Below the pieces are notes generated by a model, which ran no database searches, was not told where the DNA came from, and saw only the letters and a list, made by a program, of their open reading frames with translations. The position numbers and the translations under genes are program-made. Shown piece after piece: positions 26,689 through 36,484 of a stretch of DNA of 64,000 bases (within the stretch, counting starts at the first letter, position 1; every line of letters begins with the position of its first letter). Source of the DNA: CAZPXZ01 sp965219495 (GTDB lineage Bacteria > Pseudomonadota > Alphaproteobacteria > Rhodobacterales > CAZPXZ01); assembly GCA_965219495.1 (NCBI GenBank), contig OZ244777.1, positions 496,001 through 560,000 of the forward strand, given 5' to 3'.

Positions 26689-28464
26689 ATGGCTGGCGTG
26701 GACATGGTGACCCTGCAGGTGGTGCTCAACGCGCTGGGCTCCATCACGGACGAGATGAACATGGCGCTGATCCGCACCGCCTATTCGACCAACATCAAGG
26801 ACCGCAGGGACTGTTCATGCGCAGTTTATACGCCCGCCGGCGAGGTGGTCTCGCAGACCGAGTTGGGCGCGCCCCTGCACCTGGGGGTCATGCCGTCTGC
26901 GTTGGACAGCGTGCTGGAACGTTTCGATCTCGCCGACCTGCAAGACGGAGACCATGTCGTCTGCAATGTCCCGCACCCGGTCGGGCCCGGGCATCTGAAC
27001 GACGTTACGATGGTCTCGCCCGTGTATGTTGACGGCAAGATACAGTTTCTCGTGGCGAACATGGCGCATCACGTCGACATGGGTGGCTTCGCCCCGGGCA
27101 GTATGGGAATCGGACTCAAGGAAATTTACCAGGAGGGATTGCAGCTCCCGCCGGTAAAGCTGGTGAAGCAGGGCGAGGTCGATCAGGAAATTCTGTCCAT
27201 CATTCGCCAGAACGTCAGAACGAGCATCGAGGTGGACGGCGATATTCATGCGCAAATGGCATGCAACAATGTCGGAAGAATGCGTCTGCAAGAACTTGCC
27301 CGACGTTTCGGCCCATCCGAGTTGAACCGGTATATCGTGGATCTCTTCGACTACTCCGAGCGCCGCATGCGCGCCGCGCTGGGAGAAGTCCCGAACGGCA
27401 CCTACGTCCAGGAGGATTACATCGAGGGGACCGCTGCGACGCCGCCCATGATCAAGATACACGCGGAAATCACGGTCAAAGAGGATGAAATCACCTTCGA
27501 ATTTTCCGGCAGCGACCTGCAAGTGAATGAATCGGTCAATAGCAATCTCGCATGCACGAACGCGGCATGCTACTACATTCTCAAGGTATTGCTCGATCCG
27601 GGGCTGCCGCCGAATGCGGGGTCCTATCGCCCGATCGAAATCCGTGCGCCGGAAGGAACGGTGGTGAACGCGCCGGCTCCGGCAGCAGTGGCAAACGCCA
27701 CCATTATTACCTCCCCCAAGGTCGTCGATGTGTTGCTGGGAGCGCTGGTCAGGGTGGTTCCCGAACGCGCGGCGGCGGCGAGCAATGGCGTAACGAGCCT
27801 GTTCAACATCGGCGGCAAGAACCCCCGCACCGGGCGACTCTATAACTACATCGAGACCTATGCCGGAGGGCAGGGGGCGATGCACGACCGGGACGGCATG
27901 GACGCGGTGCAGTGCCATATGACCAACACTCGCAACGCGCCGGTCGAAGTTGTGGAAACCGCGTACCCTCTGATGGTGCGAAGCTACGGGTTGATCCCAA
28001 ATACGGATGGTCCTGGCCGGTTTCGCGGCGGGCTCGGAATGCGCCGGGAAATCGAGGTGTTGAGCGAGAGTACGACTCTCACGGTTTCCACAGACCGATA
28101 CGTTCGAAAGCCGTGGGGCGTGTTCGGTGGGGGAAGCGGTGCGAATTCCTCCTGCCATGTGAGGCACGCGGGACAAAACCGAAAATTACCCTATTCAAAG
28201 ATGACGAGGCCGGTCGACCGCAGCGATGTCGTAACGATTTCCACGCCCGGCGCCGGCGGGTGGGGGAATCCTTGGCGGAGGGATCCTGCGAAAGTCCTTT
28301 GGGATGTCAGGGAGGGGCTGGTTTCGCCCAAACGCGCGCGCGAATGCTATGGGGTCGTTGTGCGCAAGGACGGGCGTCTCTCTTACAAACTGAACGAGGC
28401 CGCAACCTGTTCGTTGCGGGACTCTCAGCTTGCCAAGGAGGAAGGTGATGACACGCAAATTTGA
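26689..28464 (+). CDS. hyuB: Hydantoinase/oxoprolinase subunit B
   Basis: A 591-residue partner of HyuA. Family features are the N-terminal EMNMALIRTAYSTNIKDRRD, DGDHVVCNVPHPVGPGHLND, the MAHHVDMGGFAPGSMG segment with conserved histidines, and the C-terminal GPGRFRGGLGMRREIEV and GAGGWGNP. The start follows the hyuA stop after one base. The last codons overlap the downstream FAD-oxidoreductase start by 17 bases, so the three genes are one operon. Confidence 0.93.
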   Translation: MAGVDMVTLQVVLNALGSITDEMNMALIRTAYSTNIKDRRDCSCAVYTPAGEVVSQTELGAPLHLGVMPSALDSVLERFDLADLQDGDHVVCNVPHPVGPGHLNDVTMVSPVYVDGKIQFLVANMAHHVDMGGFAPGSMGIGLKEIYQEGLQLPPVKLVKQGEVDQEILSIIRQNVRTSIEVDGDIHAQMACNNVGRMRLQELARRFGPSELNRYIVDLFDYSERRMRAALGEVPNGTYVQEDYIEGTAATPPMIKIHAEITVKEDEITFEFSGSDLQVNESVNSNLACTNAACYYILKVLLDPGLPPNAGSYRPIEIRAPEGTVVNAPAPAAVANATIITSPKVVDVLLGALVRVVPERAAAASNGVTSLFNIGGKNPRTGRLYNYIETYAGGQGAMHDRDGMDAVQCHMTNTRNAPVEVVETAYPLMVRSYGLIPNTDGPGRFRGGLGMRREIEVLSESTTLTVSTDRYVRKPWGVFGGGSGANSSCHVRHAGQNRKLPYSKMTRPVDRSDVVTISTPGAGGWGNPWRRDPAKVLWDVREGLVSPKRARECYGVVVRKDGRLSYKLNEAATCSLRDSQLAKEEGDDTQI

Positions 28465-29617
28465 CTTTGTCGTTGTAGGCGCGGGGATATTTGGCGCAAG
28501 CGCGGCCTATTGGTTGCGGAAGACGGGCGCTGCCCGCGTGCTCCTGATCGACCGTGGCGGCCCGGCATCGGAATGCACCGGAAAGAGCGCGGCGATCGTT
28601 CGAACTTTTTATACCATTCCGGTCATGGCCCGTCTGGCCAAGGCCGCCGTCGATCTTTTCGCGGATATGGAGTCTGTTCTTGGTCATTCCGGCGGATTCA
28701 AGCAAACCGGCTTCGTGCAGTTGATGCCTTCGGAATGGGAGTCAACGATGCGGGAAAAAGTCGCCATGCACCAAGCACTGGGCATTCGAACGCAGATTCT
28801 CGAACAGCCGGAGTGGAATGAGCGATTTCCGTGGCTGAACGAAAACGGCGTGAGCGCAATCGTCATGGAAGAGGACAGCGGCTATGCGGACCCTGTGCGG
28901 TCCACACAGGCGTTCGTCAAAGCGTTCGAGGCCCTGGGGGGAGACACCCGCTTCCAGACACCTTGCCGCGCCTTGCTTCGCGAGGGGGATCGGATCAACG
29001 GCGTGTTGCTGGATGAAGGAACCGTGGAAGCAGGGGTTGTCGTGAACGCCGCGGGGCCATGGTCCAGGTTTCTTGCCGAGAGCGTGGGTATAGAACTGCC
29101 ACTGCGCTCGGTGCGCGAACAGGACACCATCTGGGAAGTGCCCCCAGACGCCGCGATGCCGTCAACTCCGGTGGCGAACGCCGTGGACGCCGTTTACATG
29201 CGGCCGGTTCGGGCGGATCGCTGGCTGGTTGGCCGGGGTTTTCCAAAGGAGTACGTTGAGGTCGATCCATACAACTACAAGACGAGCCATGACCCGGACT
29301 TTATCGAAGACGTGCACACGCGATGGTCCCGCCGGATTCCGTCATTTGCCGGCGCTCGGTTCATTTCCGGCTACGCGACATTGTATGACGTAACTCCGGA
29401 CTGGATGCCGTTTGTCGGTCCACGGTCCGGGCTTGAGGGCTACGCGGACGCCTGCGGGGGCAGCGGGCACGCGTTCAAGACCGGTCCCATATTTATGAAA
29501 GAACTCTCCGCCTGGCTTTTGGAAAACCAGGTCGCGGACGATTTTCGCCCAATGAGCTTCGACCGTTTGGCCGGAGGAAAAAATTTCCAGCAATCATTTG
29601 GCGGGAATCGCGTATGA
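28448..29617 (+). CDS. FAD-dependent amino-acid oxidoreductase (DAO family)
   Basis: A 389-residue oxidoreductase with an N-terminal FAD-binding fold (FDFVVVGAGIFGASAAYWLRK) and a C-terminal GYADACGGSGHAFKTGPIF motif. Sequence resembles sarcosine/glycine oxidases and DadA-like dehydrogenases, which oxidise a secondary or alpha-amine. The ATG at 28448 has GGAGGAAGG upstream and lies inside the hyuB end, implying coupled translation. With HyuAB it could process a ring-opened N-substituted amino acid, for example sarcosine from N-methylhydantoin. This is inference. Confidence 0.88.
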   Translation: MTRKFDFVVVGAGIFGASAAYWLRKTGAARVLLIDRGGPASECTGKSAAIVRTFYTIPVMARLAKAAVDLFADMESVLGHSGGFKQTGFVQLMPSEWESTMREKVAMHQALGIRTQILEQPEWNERFPWLNENGVSAIVMEEDSGYADPVRSTQAFVKAFEALGGDTRFQTPCRALLREGDRINGVLLDEGTVEAGVVVNAAGPWSRFLAESVGIELPLRSVREQDTIWEVPPDAAMPSTPVANAVDAVYMRPVRADRWLVGRGFPKEYVEVDPYNYKTSHDPDFIEDVHTRWSRRIPSFAGARFISGYATLYDVTPDWMPFVGPRSGLEGYADACGGSGHAFKTGPIFMKELSAWLLENQVADDFRPMSFDRLAGGKNFQQSFGGNRV

Positions 29618-29666
29618 GCGGGCGTTCGGTGACCCTTTCGAAACCCTGTGGATCTGCCGCATTCGT

Positions 29667-31499
29667 TCAGTGCTCGACAGCAGAGAGGGGCGCGCACGCC
29701 TTCGCGAGCCAGAATTGCGCTTCTTCGGATACGAGCGGGCCGATCTCCCTCTCGACCCGGGCATGATATGCGTCTAGCCAGGATGCCGCATCCTCCCCGA
29801 GAATCGACGCTTCGATCGGCCGCTTGTCGATGGGCGCCAGGGTAAGCGATTCGAATTCCTGTACGGGGACGCTGCCTCCCTCGATCTCTCGTGCCTCCTT
29901 GAGGAGCAGCAGGTTTTCGATTCGAATTCCAAATTTGCCCGGAAAGTAGCACGCGGGTTCGTTCGATAGCACGTAGCCGGGCTGAAGCTTCCGGTTGGCT
30001 CGAGGACCCCGCGCGGAAAGCGCGAAAGGACCTTCGTGGACGGAGAGACAAAAGCCGACGCCATGGCCGGTGCCATGCGGGTAGTCGTGGCCGAATCGCC
30101 AAAGCGACTCCCGGGCGATCGCGTCAATGGCGATTCCCGGCGTCCCGGGAGGAAAGCGTAGCGTGGAAACGGCGATCATGGATTTCAACACCAGCGTGTA
30201 CACGCGACGCATTTCGCCTGAAACATTCCCGACCGGGATCGTACGGGTGAGGTCGGTTGTGCCGCTAAAATACTGGCCGCCCGAATCCAGCAATAGAAAT
30301 TCGCCTTTTCGCAGCGCGCGATTGGTCGACTGCGTCACGCAGTAGTGGGGCAGTGCGGCGTTTGGTCCCGCCGCCGCAATCGTATCGAATGCGAAGTCGT
30401 TGAGTTCTCCGGTGGCGACCCTTCTCGCTCCAAGTTCCTTCACGATCTCAATCTCGGTGACTTCGCAAGGATTCCTTCGGTCAAGCCACGAAAGAAGCTC
30501 CACGACCGCCGACCCGTCCAATTGGTGCGCGTGCCGAATTCCTTCAATTTCCGTGGGATTCTTCTGCGCCCGCAATTCGGCGACCGGATCCTCTTTTTCC
30601 TCGATCTGGATCCCGGCGTCCTTCGCCATGGCCCAAATCCTCTCTGGCGTGGAATTCGGATCGATCGAGAGCCGCCGTCCCGACAGAGTGCCCATTTTTC
30701 CTTCAAGGGAATCCGGATCAGCGATTTGGATTTCCGAGGGAAGATGCGCACGAAGCCCATCCAAGAAATTTCCCGGGTCGAGAAAGAGCACACCCGAAGC
30801 ATCCGCGTGAAGCAGGGCGCGAGCCTGTACCACCGGTATATGCGGCACATCGTCCCCGCGAATGTTGAGCAACCAGTTAACGGATTCCGCGGAAGAAAGA
30901 AGCGCAGCGTCCACGTTTTCTCTCACGAGTTTCTTGGCGGTCCGGTGGCATTTGCCGCGGACCCCTTCTCCCGCAATCTCGCAGGGAAGCAGATGAACCT
31001 CGCCGCGCTCGGGTGCTTGCCGGTCATTCCAGGCAAGATCGACAAGATTCTGTCCAAGCGGCAGCAAGCGAAATCCGCAAGCAGAAAGCTTGCGAAGAAA
31101 ACCCGGAGTATGCAGCCACGGGTCGAAGGCGACCGTCTTGCCGTTGCCAAGGTGTTCGCAAATCCAGGCTTCCGGCGCGCAACGGGAAATATCGACGATT
31201 TCAAATTGGGATGGATCCGTCTGTGCCCTTCCCTGCAGCAGGTATCGGCCATCAAGGAACATTAGAGCCCGACCGGAAAGAAGCAGGCAAAGACCAGCCG
31301 AACCGGTAAACCCGGTTGCCCATGCCAGGCGTTCGAAGGCAGGCGCGATATTCTCGCCCAAGAACGGGTCTGTTCTCGGGATCAGCAATCCGTCCGCCCC
31401 GGCTGCCGCGAGATGACCACGAATTGCCTTTAGCCGTGACGCTGTCGCCGCATTCTGGTCCGCTGGTTCTAGACCCAAATGGGCGGCCACCGGTTTCAT
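29667..31499 (-). CDS. Xaa-Pro aminopeptidase (aminopeptidase P, M24B)
   Basis: A 610-residue metallopeptidase cleaving N-terminal residues before proline. Two creatinase-type N-terminal domains precede the pita-bread catalytic domain. Metal ligands are visible as D in LLDSGGQY, D in GTTDLTRT, H in HGTGHGVGF, E in LSNEPACY and E in GIRIENLL. The ATG at 31499 overlaps the stop of the UvrD-type helicase gene (ATGA), so both belong to one transcript. It converges on the FAD-oxidoreductase gene with 49 bases between. Confidence 0.92.
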   Translation of the reverse strand: MKPVAAHLGLEPADQNAATASRLKAIRGHLAAAGADGLLIPRTDPFLGENIAPAFERLAWATGFTGSAGLCLLLSGRALMFLDGRYLLQGRAQTDPSQFEIVDISRCAPEAWICEHLGNGKTVAFDPWLHTPGFLRKLSACGFRLLPLGQNLVDLAWNDRQAPERGEVHLLPCEIAGEGVRGKCHRTAKKLVRENVDAALLSSAESVNWLLNIRGDDVPHIPVVQARALLHADASGVLFLDPGNFLDGLRAHLPSEIQIADPDSLEGKMGTLSGRRLSIDPNSTPERIWAMAKDAGIQIEEKEDPVAELRAQKNPTEIEGIRHAHQLDGSAVVELLSWLDRRNPCEVTEIEIVKELGARRVATGELNDFAFDTIAAAGPNAALPHYCVTQSTNRALRKGEFLLLDSGGQYFSGTTDLTRTIPVGNVSGEMRRVYTLVLKSMIAVSTLRFPPGTPGIAIDAIARESLWRFGHDYPHGTGHGVGFCLSVHEGPFALSARGPRANRKLQPGYVLSNEPACYFPGKFGIRIENLLLLKEAREIEGGSVPVQEFESLTLAPIDKRPIEASILGEDAASWLDAYHARVEREIGPLVSEEAQFWLAKACAPLSAVEH

Positions 31500-33766
31500 T
31501 CCCGGTTATCCGCAGCGAGGAAGGAAGACATGATGGTCTTGTTGCCAGTTTCAAAGGCGACGTCGACACTGGAGCCGTCGGTGCGAAGCACTTGCCCATA
31601 ACCGAACTTTTGATGAAACACACGAACTCCGGGCGCGAACTTCGAATGCGCCCGGACCTCATGGCGGTTGGCGATTCCGGATGTTGCGAGCGTCCTGTTC
31701 TGCTGCATGCGGCGCCATCCGGGAGACAGGTACGCCTCAGCGCGGGAGGCGCGCATCTCGAGCAACGAACCGGCGCCCGAAAACTCAACCTCCGGTGCCA
31801 CGGCATCCCCCAAGATCGAGATGTGCTCGGAGGGCAGATCCCTGAGAAACCGCGAAGGGGTACGAGGTTCAATCATGCCGAAGCGATGCCGGGTTTGCAC
31901 CCAGGTGATCGCCAAGCGCTTCTTGGCCCGGGTGATGGCGACGTGGGCCAGGCGCCGTTCCTCTTCGATGCCGCCAAGCAGCGGTCGGTCTAGCGAACGG
32001 GGAGTGGGAATCACCTCTTCTTCCCACGCGGGCAGGAACACCGAGTCGAATTCCAGTCCCTTCGCGGCGTGAATCGTCATGATTTTTACGCTCTCTTCGT
32101 CCGGACTGGTTTCTTCCCCGCGTACGAGCGCCACATGCTCAAAGAATGCGTCAAGGGTCTCGAACTCTTCCAGGGCGTTGATAAATTCGTTCAGGTTTTC
32201 GATTCGTCCCTGCGCATCCAGAGAGCTGGATGACTCCCACATTTCCAGATAGCCCGACTCGCGAAGAACGAGTTTGGCAAGTTCCCGGACCGGAATCTCT
32301 TCCTCCATTTGCTTTCGCCAAGCCTCAACCTGGCCAAGCAGTTGGCGCAACCCAACTGCGCCTTTTCCGCGAACCGCACCCTTGGACAGCGCTTTCTCGG
32401 CTGATGGAATAAAGAGTCCACCCGTTCTGGAGGCCTCGTCCCGTATTGCCTGAATGGAGACCGGTCCCAATCCGCGCCGCGGTGTGTTTGCAATACGCTC
32501 GAAGGCCAGAAACGCACCCGGTTGCGCGATCGCCTGCATATACGCGACCGCATCCCGGATTTCCGCGCGTTCGTAGAAACGGACGCCTCCGACAACCTGA
32601 TAGGGGATGCCCGACCAGCCGAGTTGCTCCTCGAGTACCCGCATCAGATATGAAGCGCGAACCAGGATTGCAATCTGGCTGAGAGAAAGTCTGGCGTTTC
32701 CACTTCCGGAAGCCAGCTGGTCGATTTCGCCCGCAGTCCACTGGGCCTCGCTGCGGCCGTCGGCAAAGGCGCCGACTCGGACTTTCTCCCCGTTTCCGGC
32801 CGCGGTCCAGAGCTTCTTCCCCAACCGGCCCGTGTTGGCGGAAATCAGCCCGGAACCCGCACCGAGTATGTGGGCGGTGGACCGGTAGTTCTGCTCCAGG
32901 CGAATGACACGCGCCCTGGGAAAATCCCGCTCGAACCTCAGAATGTGCTCGACCTGGGCGCCACGCCAGCCGTAGATGGACTGATCGTCGTCGCCAACGC
33001 AGCAAATGTTGCCGTGCGAGCCGGTTACGAGCCGCAGCCAGAGATACTGCGCAACGTTCGTGTCCTGATATTCGTCGACCAGCACGTAGCGAAACCGGTT
33101 TCGGTACTCGTCCGCAATGTCCGGCTGCCGTTGGAAAATGTGAACCATATGGAGGAGCAGGTCCCCAAAGTCTGCTGCGTTCAACGCCAGAAGCCGGCTG
33201 CAATACTCCCGATACACCGCCGCGCCGCGGCCGTTCGCCAGCCGCTGCGCTTCACTTTCGGGTACGCTGTCGGGACCGAGAGCCCGATTTTTCCACATAT
33301 CCATGAACGCGGCGAGCACGCGGTCGTTCCAGCGTTTTCTGTCGATATCCATTTCCTGTGCGATTTCGCGCAGGACACGCCGGGAATCGTCCGAATCCAG
33401 TATCGTAAAATCGCTCCTCAGTCCCGCATGCTTTGCATGCCGGCGAAGCATCCTGGCGGAAATCGAGTGAAACGTACCCATCCATTCCGGTTCCCGGCCG
33501 TCCGGACCGAGCGCGGCAGCAACCCGTTCCCGCATTTCGGTGGCTGCCTTGTTGGTAAAAGTGACCGCGAGGATTTCCCACGGTCTCGCTTTGCCCTGTC
33601 GCAAGAGTTCCGCCACACGCACAGTGAGCGTGCTGGTCTTTCCGGTTCCAGCTCCGGCGAGCACCAGCAGCGGACCATCCAGATGCTCAACCGCCTCGCG
33701 CTGGCGAGAATTCAGTTGCACGAGAAAGCTGCTCCCGGGAGTGGAGAAAATGGCGGATTCGCTCAT
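31496..33766 (-). CDS. uvrD: UvrD/PcrA-type superfamily 1 DNA helicase
   Basis: A 756-residue 3-prime to 5-prime helicase used in DNA repair and replication. Motifs in order: Q-motif LNSRQREAVEH; I (GAGTGKTSTLTVR); Ia (AVTFTNKAATEMRERV); II (VLVDEYQDTN); III (VGDDDQSIYGWRGA); IV (LEQNYRST); V (IMTIHAAKGLEFDSVFLPA); VI (HVAITRAKKRLAITW). The ATG at 33766 is preferred to an earlier start because the preceding residues overlap the tRNA side. The C-terminus has a Tudor-like FGYGQVLRTDG segment typical of PcrA. tRNA-Cys is encoded on the same strand 55 bases upstream. Confidence 0.93.
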   Translation of the reverse strand: MSESAIFSTPGSSFLVQLNSRQREAVEHLDGPLLVLAGAGTGKTSTLTVRVAELLRQGKARPWEILAVTFTNKAATEMRERVAAALGPDGREPEWMGTFHSISARMLRRHAKHAGLRSDFTILDSDDSRRVLREIAQEMDIDRKRWNDRVLAAFMDMWKNRALGPDSVPESEAQRLANGRGAAVYREYCSRLLALNAADFGDLLLHMVHIFQRQPDIADEYRNRFRYVLVDEYQDTNVAQYLWLRLVTGSHGNICCVGDDDQSIYGWRGAQVEHILRFERDFPRARVIRLEQNYRSTAHILGAGSGLISANTGRLGKKLWTAAGNGEKVRVGAFADGRSEAQWTAGEIDQLASGSGNARLSLSQIAILVRASYLMRVLEEQLGWSGIPYQVVGGVRFYERAEIRDAVAYMQAIAQPGAFLAFERIANTPRRGLGPVSIQAIRDEASRTGGLFIPSAEKALSKGAVRGKGAVGLRQLLGQVEAWRKQMEEEIPVRELAKLVLRESGYLEMWESSSSLDAQGRIENLNEFINALEEFETLDAFFEHVALVRGEETSPDEESVKIMTIHAAKGLEFDSVFLPAWEEEVIPTPRSLDRPLLGGIEEERRLAHVAITRAKKRLAITWVQTRHRFGMIEPRTPSRFLRDLPSEHISILGDAVAPEVEFSGAGSLLEMRASRAEAYLSPGWRRMQQNRTLATSGIANRHEVRAHSKFAPGVRVFHQKFGYGQVLRTDGSSVDVAFETGNKTIMSSFLAADNRE

Positions 33767-33821
33767 TGAAAGCCAGTATGTGCTCGGCGGCGCACAGGTC
33801 GAAGCGCCCATTCATGCGTTG

Positions 33822-33895
33822 TGGAGGCGACGACCGGATTCGAACCGGTGTACACGGATTTGCAGTCCGCTGCGTAGCCACTCCGCCACGTCGCC
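33822..33895 (-). tRNA. tRNA-Cys (anticodon GCA), CCA encoded
   Basis: A 74-base cloverleaf on the minus strand. The acceptor stem GGCGACG pairs with CGTCGCC, the anticodon loop is CTGCAAA with GCA, and the T-arm has GGTTCGAATCC. The 3-prime CCA is encoded. It lies upstream of the helicase gene on the same strand and may share its transcript. Confidence 0.97.
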
Positions 33896-34612
33896 TGAAT
33901 ATGCTTTCTATACGCGAGCCGTTCGCTTCGGGCAATTAAATCGGAGATTCGATGCAAACCCATTCGAAAGGTTGAGGGGTTCGAAAGCAACTTCTTTGCT
34001 ATGGCTTCTGTCCACCAGATGCACTCCGTCGACGAAAGGGATGGTAATTCGGTCGCCTTCATGCATGGTTGTTCGCTGTGGTCTTTCGCGTTCCGGCATT
34101 TGTTCTGATGAATTCGGTCCCAATTCCGATGCATCGCTTTGGATCGCAAGGTATTGGGGAGACTTCGTTCAGTGAAGACCGGGACATGATACGGCCTGCA
34201 CTCCGAGTCTTCACGACGAAATTGCAACTGTGTTTTCCGTTTGCGCCCTGATCAGCCGCTTCGTGGCTTCGAAAGATCTCACAAGGGCAGAGACGTCCAG
34301 CTCAAGTGGCAGCAAGAACGGCGCTGACATGGGTTGGAAAACTGTTGGTGAACCACTACCTCAAAACTCACGTCGAAAAACAAATTCGAGCTGTTTGGCA
34401 ATCGCTGGCCAAACTGCTGAACGGAGCACAAGCGGAAGATGAGCCTACGGAATCGAAATACTACTTAGGCATAGAGACAGATCGGCGTTTCGAGGTCGCG
34501 ATTGAACGATGCGATGTTCCGAAAACCGCCATGGGACCAGATTGAAATCGATGGCGAACGCCAGTCTTGGCGATCGCGAACCCGCGAAGCAGCCAACAAG
34601 TGAGAGATTGAG
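33896..34612. other. About 0.7 kb without a recognised gene between tRNA-Cys and the ABC exporter
   Basis: Short frames occur on both strands, the longest about 80 codons once tRNA overlap is excluded. A plus-strand frame at 34306-34545 (AVWQSLAKLLNGAQAEDEPT) is somewhat protein-like but has no family I recognise. Promoters for tRNA-Cys (minus) and the exporter (plus) should lie here. Confidence 0.45.
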
Positions 34613-36484
34613 ATGAGTGTCACAAATCCAGCTTTGCAGGAAGACGTTTCGCCCGGATACGGGCGGCGGGCGCTACGTGCCCTCCTACCGTATCTGTGGC
34701 CGGCCAAGCCGGCCGAGGGCTGGAAAGAAATGCGGCTTCGGGTCCTTGTGGCAATGGTTTTCCTGGTGGGAGCCAAACTCGCCACCGTGTATGTACCCAT
34801 CCTGTTCAAGCAAGCCATCGACGTGCTGGCGCCTACTTCGGAGGAGGTCGTGATCGCGATTCCGCTAGGCGTGCTCTTCGCCTACGGCGGCGCACGTTTG
34901 CTGTCCGGGGCCTTTCAGGAATTGCGGGACGCTGTTTTCGCGAAGGTCTCGCATCGCGCCATTCGCCGCGTGGCGTTGACGACGTTTCGTCATCTCCATG
35001 GATTGTCGATGCGCTTTCATCTCGATCGTCAGACAGGCGGGATCACGCGTGCGATCGACCGCGGAACAAGAGGAGTTGAATGGCTGCTCAGTTTCATGTT
35101 GTTCAGCATCGTTCCGACGCTGGTTGAGGTCGCGATGGTCTGCGGAATTCTCTGGGTGCTCTTTGATGTGTGGTACATGCTCGTCACCTTTTTCACCATC
35201 GCCGGTTATTCGACCTATACGATCATCGTCACGGAATGGCGCCTGAAATACCGCAGGAAAATGAACGCGGCAGACGAGCAGGCGACCAGTCGGGCCGTGG
35301 ACAGCCTGCTCAACTATGAAACCGTCAAGTATTTTGGCAACGAGGGCTATGAGGCGGAACGGTTCGACAGCGCCCTCCGAAGCCACGAACACGCAGCTGT
35401 AGTCAACCAGACCAGCCTTTCACTTCTGAACATCGGGCAGGCGGCAATCATTGCGTCCGGTGTTACCCTCATCATGTACATGGCAGCATCCGGTATTGTG
35501 CGAGGAGAAACCTCGATTGGGGATTTCGTGCTGGTAAACACTTACCTGCTACAACTCTACCAGCCGCTCAATTTTCTCGGATTCGTATATCGAGAGATCA
35601 AGCAGGCGCTTGTGGACATGGAACGAATGTTCTCCATCCTGCGCGAAGATCAGGAAATTCGGGATCGTCCCGGCGCCTCCGCTCTCGCGGTAACGGATGG
35701 CTGCGTCCGGTTCGAAGATGTCTCATTCCAATATGATGGTCGGAGGCAAATCCTGGAACGGATTTCTTTCGGCGTTCCCGCCGGGAAGACTTTGGCTATC
35801 GTCGGCCCCACGGGATCCGGAAAGTCGACAATCTCCCGAATTCTGTTCCGGTTCTACGACATCGAATTTGGCCGCGTCACCATTGATGACCAGGATATTC
35901 GTGATGTTACGCAGGAGAGTCTGCGGGCGGCGATCGGGGTCGTTCCCCAGGATACCGTGCTCTTCAATGATACACTGTTCTACAACATCGCGTATGGTAG
36001 GCCAGATTCATTGCCGGAAGAAGTCGAGGAAGCGGCGCGGCTTGCGCAACTTCACGAATTCATCAAGTCGCTTCCCGATGGCTACCAGACGATGGTCGGG
36101 GAACGCGGGCTGAAACTTTCGGGTGGCGAAAAGCAGCGCGTGGCGATCGCCAGAACGATCTTGAAGCGGCCAAAAATTCTGCTGTTCGATGAAGCTACAT
36201 CGGCTTTGGACACACACACGGAGAAAGACATTCAGCAAAGCCTTGGGCTAGTTTCACGTGACAGGACGACGCTTGTAATTGCGCATCGCCTTTCCACGGT
36301 CGTGGATGCGGACCAAATCATTGTGCTCGAGAGCGGCCGTATCATCGAGCACGGCAGGCATGCCGAGCTTCTCGCTCGTGGAGATACCTACGCCCAAATG
36401 TGGGAAAGCCAGCAAACAGCCACATACCCAGAAATCTTGGATGCCCCTGTAAAAGGGAATCTTGCAAGTACCGTCGATATCTGA
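34613..36484 (+). CDS. Atm1/HMT1-type ABC exporter (heavy-metal or glutathione-conjugate transporter)
   Basis: A 623-residue half-transporter with six membrane helices followed by one ATPase domain; it would work as a homodimer. The membrane part has YVPILFKQAIDVLAP and DSLLNYETVKYFGNEGYEAER, typical of the Atm1 subfamily that exports glutathione-linked sulfur or metal compounds. The ATPase has Walker A GPTGSGKSTISR, Q-loop VPQDTVLFND, signature LSGGEKQRVAIARTIL, Walker B ILLFDEATSALD and switch VIAHRLSTV. The start follows GAGATTGAG upstream of ATG 34613. It is a single gene with no evident operon partner. Confidence 0.93.
   Translation: MSVTNPALQEDVSPGYGRRALRALLPYLWPAKPAEGWKEMRLRVLVAMVFLVGAKLATVYVPILFKQAIDVLAPTSEEVVIAIPLGVLFAYGGARLLSGAFQELRDAVFAKVSHRAIRRVALTTFRHLHGLSMRFHLDRQTGGITRAIDRGTRGVEWLLSFMLFSIVPTLVEVAMVCGILWVLFDVWYMLVTFFTIAGYSTYTIIVTEWRLKYRRKMNAADEQATSRAVDSLLNYETVKYFGNEGYEAERFDSALRSHEHAAVVNQTSLSLLNIGQAAIIASGVTLIMYMAASGIVRGETSIGDFVLVNTYLLQLYQPLNFLGFVYREIKQALVDMERMFSILREDQEIRDRPGASALAVTDGCVRFEDVSFQYDGRRQILERISFGVPAGKTLAIVGPTGSGKSTISRILFRFYDIEFGRVTIDDQDIRDVTQESLRAAIGVVPQDTVLFNDTLFYNIAYGRPDSLPEEVEEAARLAQLHEFIKSLPDGYQTMVGERGLKLSGGEKQRVAIARTILKRPKILLFDEATSALDTHTEKDIQQSLGLVSRDRTTLVIAHRLSTVVDADQIIVLESGRIIEHGRHAELLARGDTYAQMWESQQTATYPEILDAPVKGNLASTVDI

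Noticed and set aside
26815..28176. 453-codon open frame on the minus strand
   Set aside because: It is antisense to hyuB, which has unmistakable family motifs.
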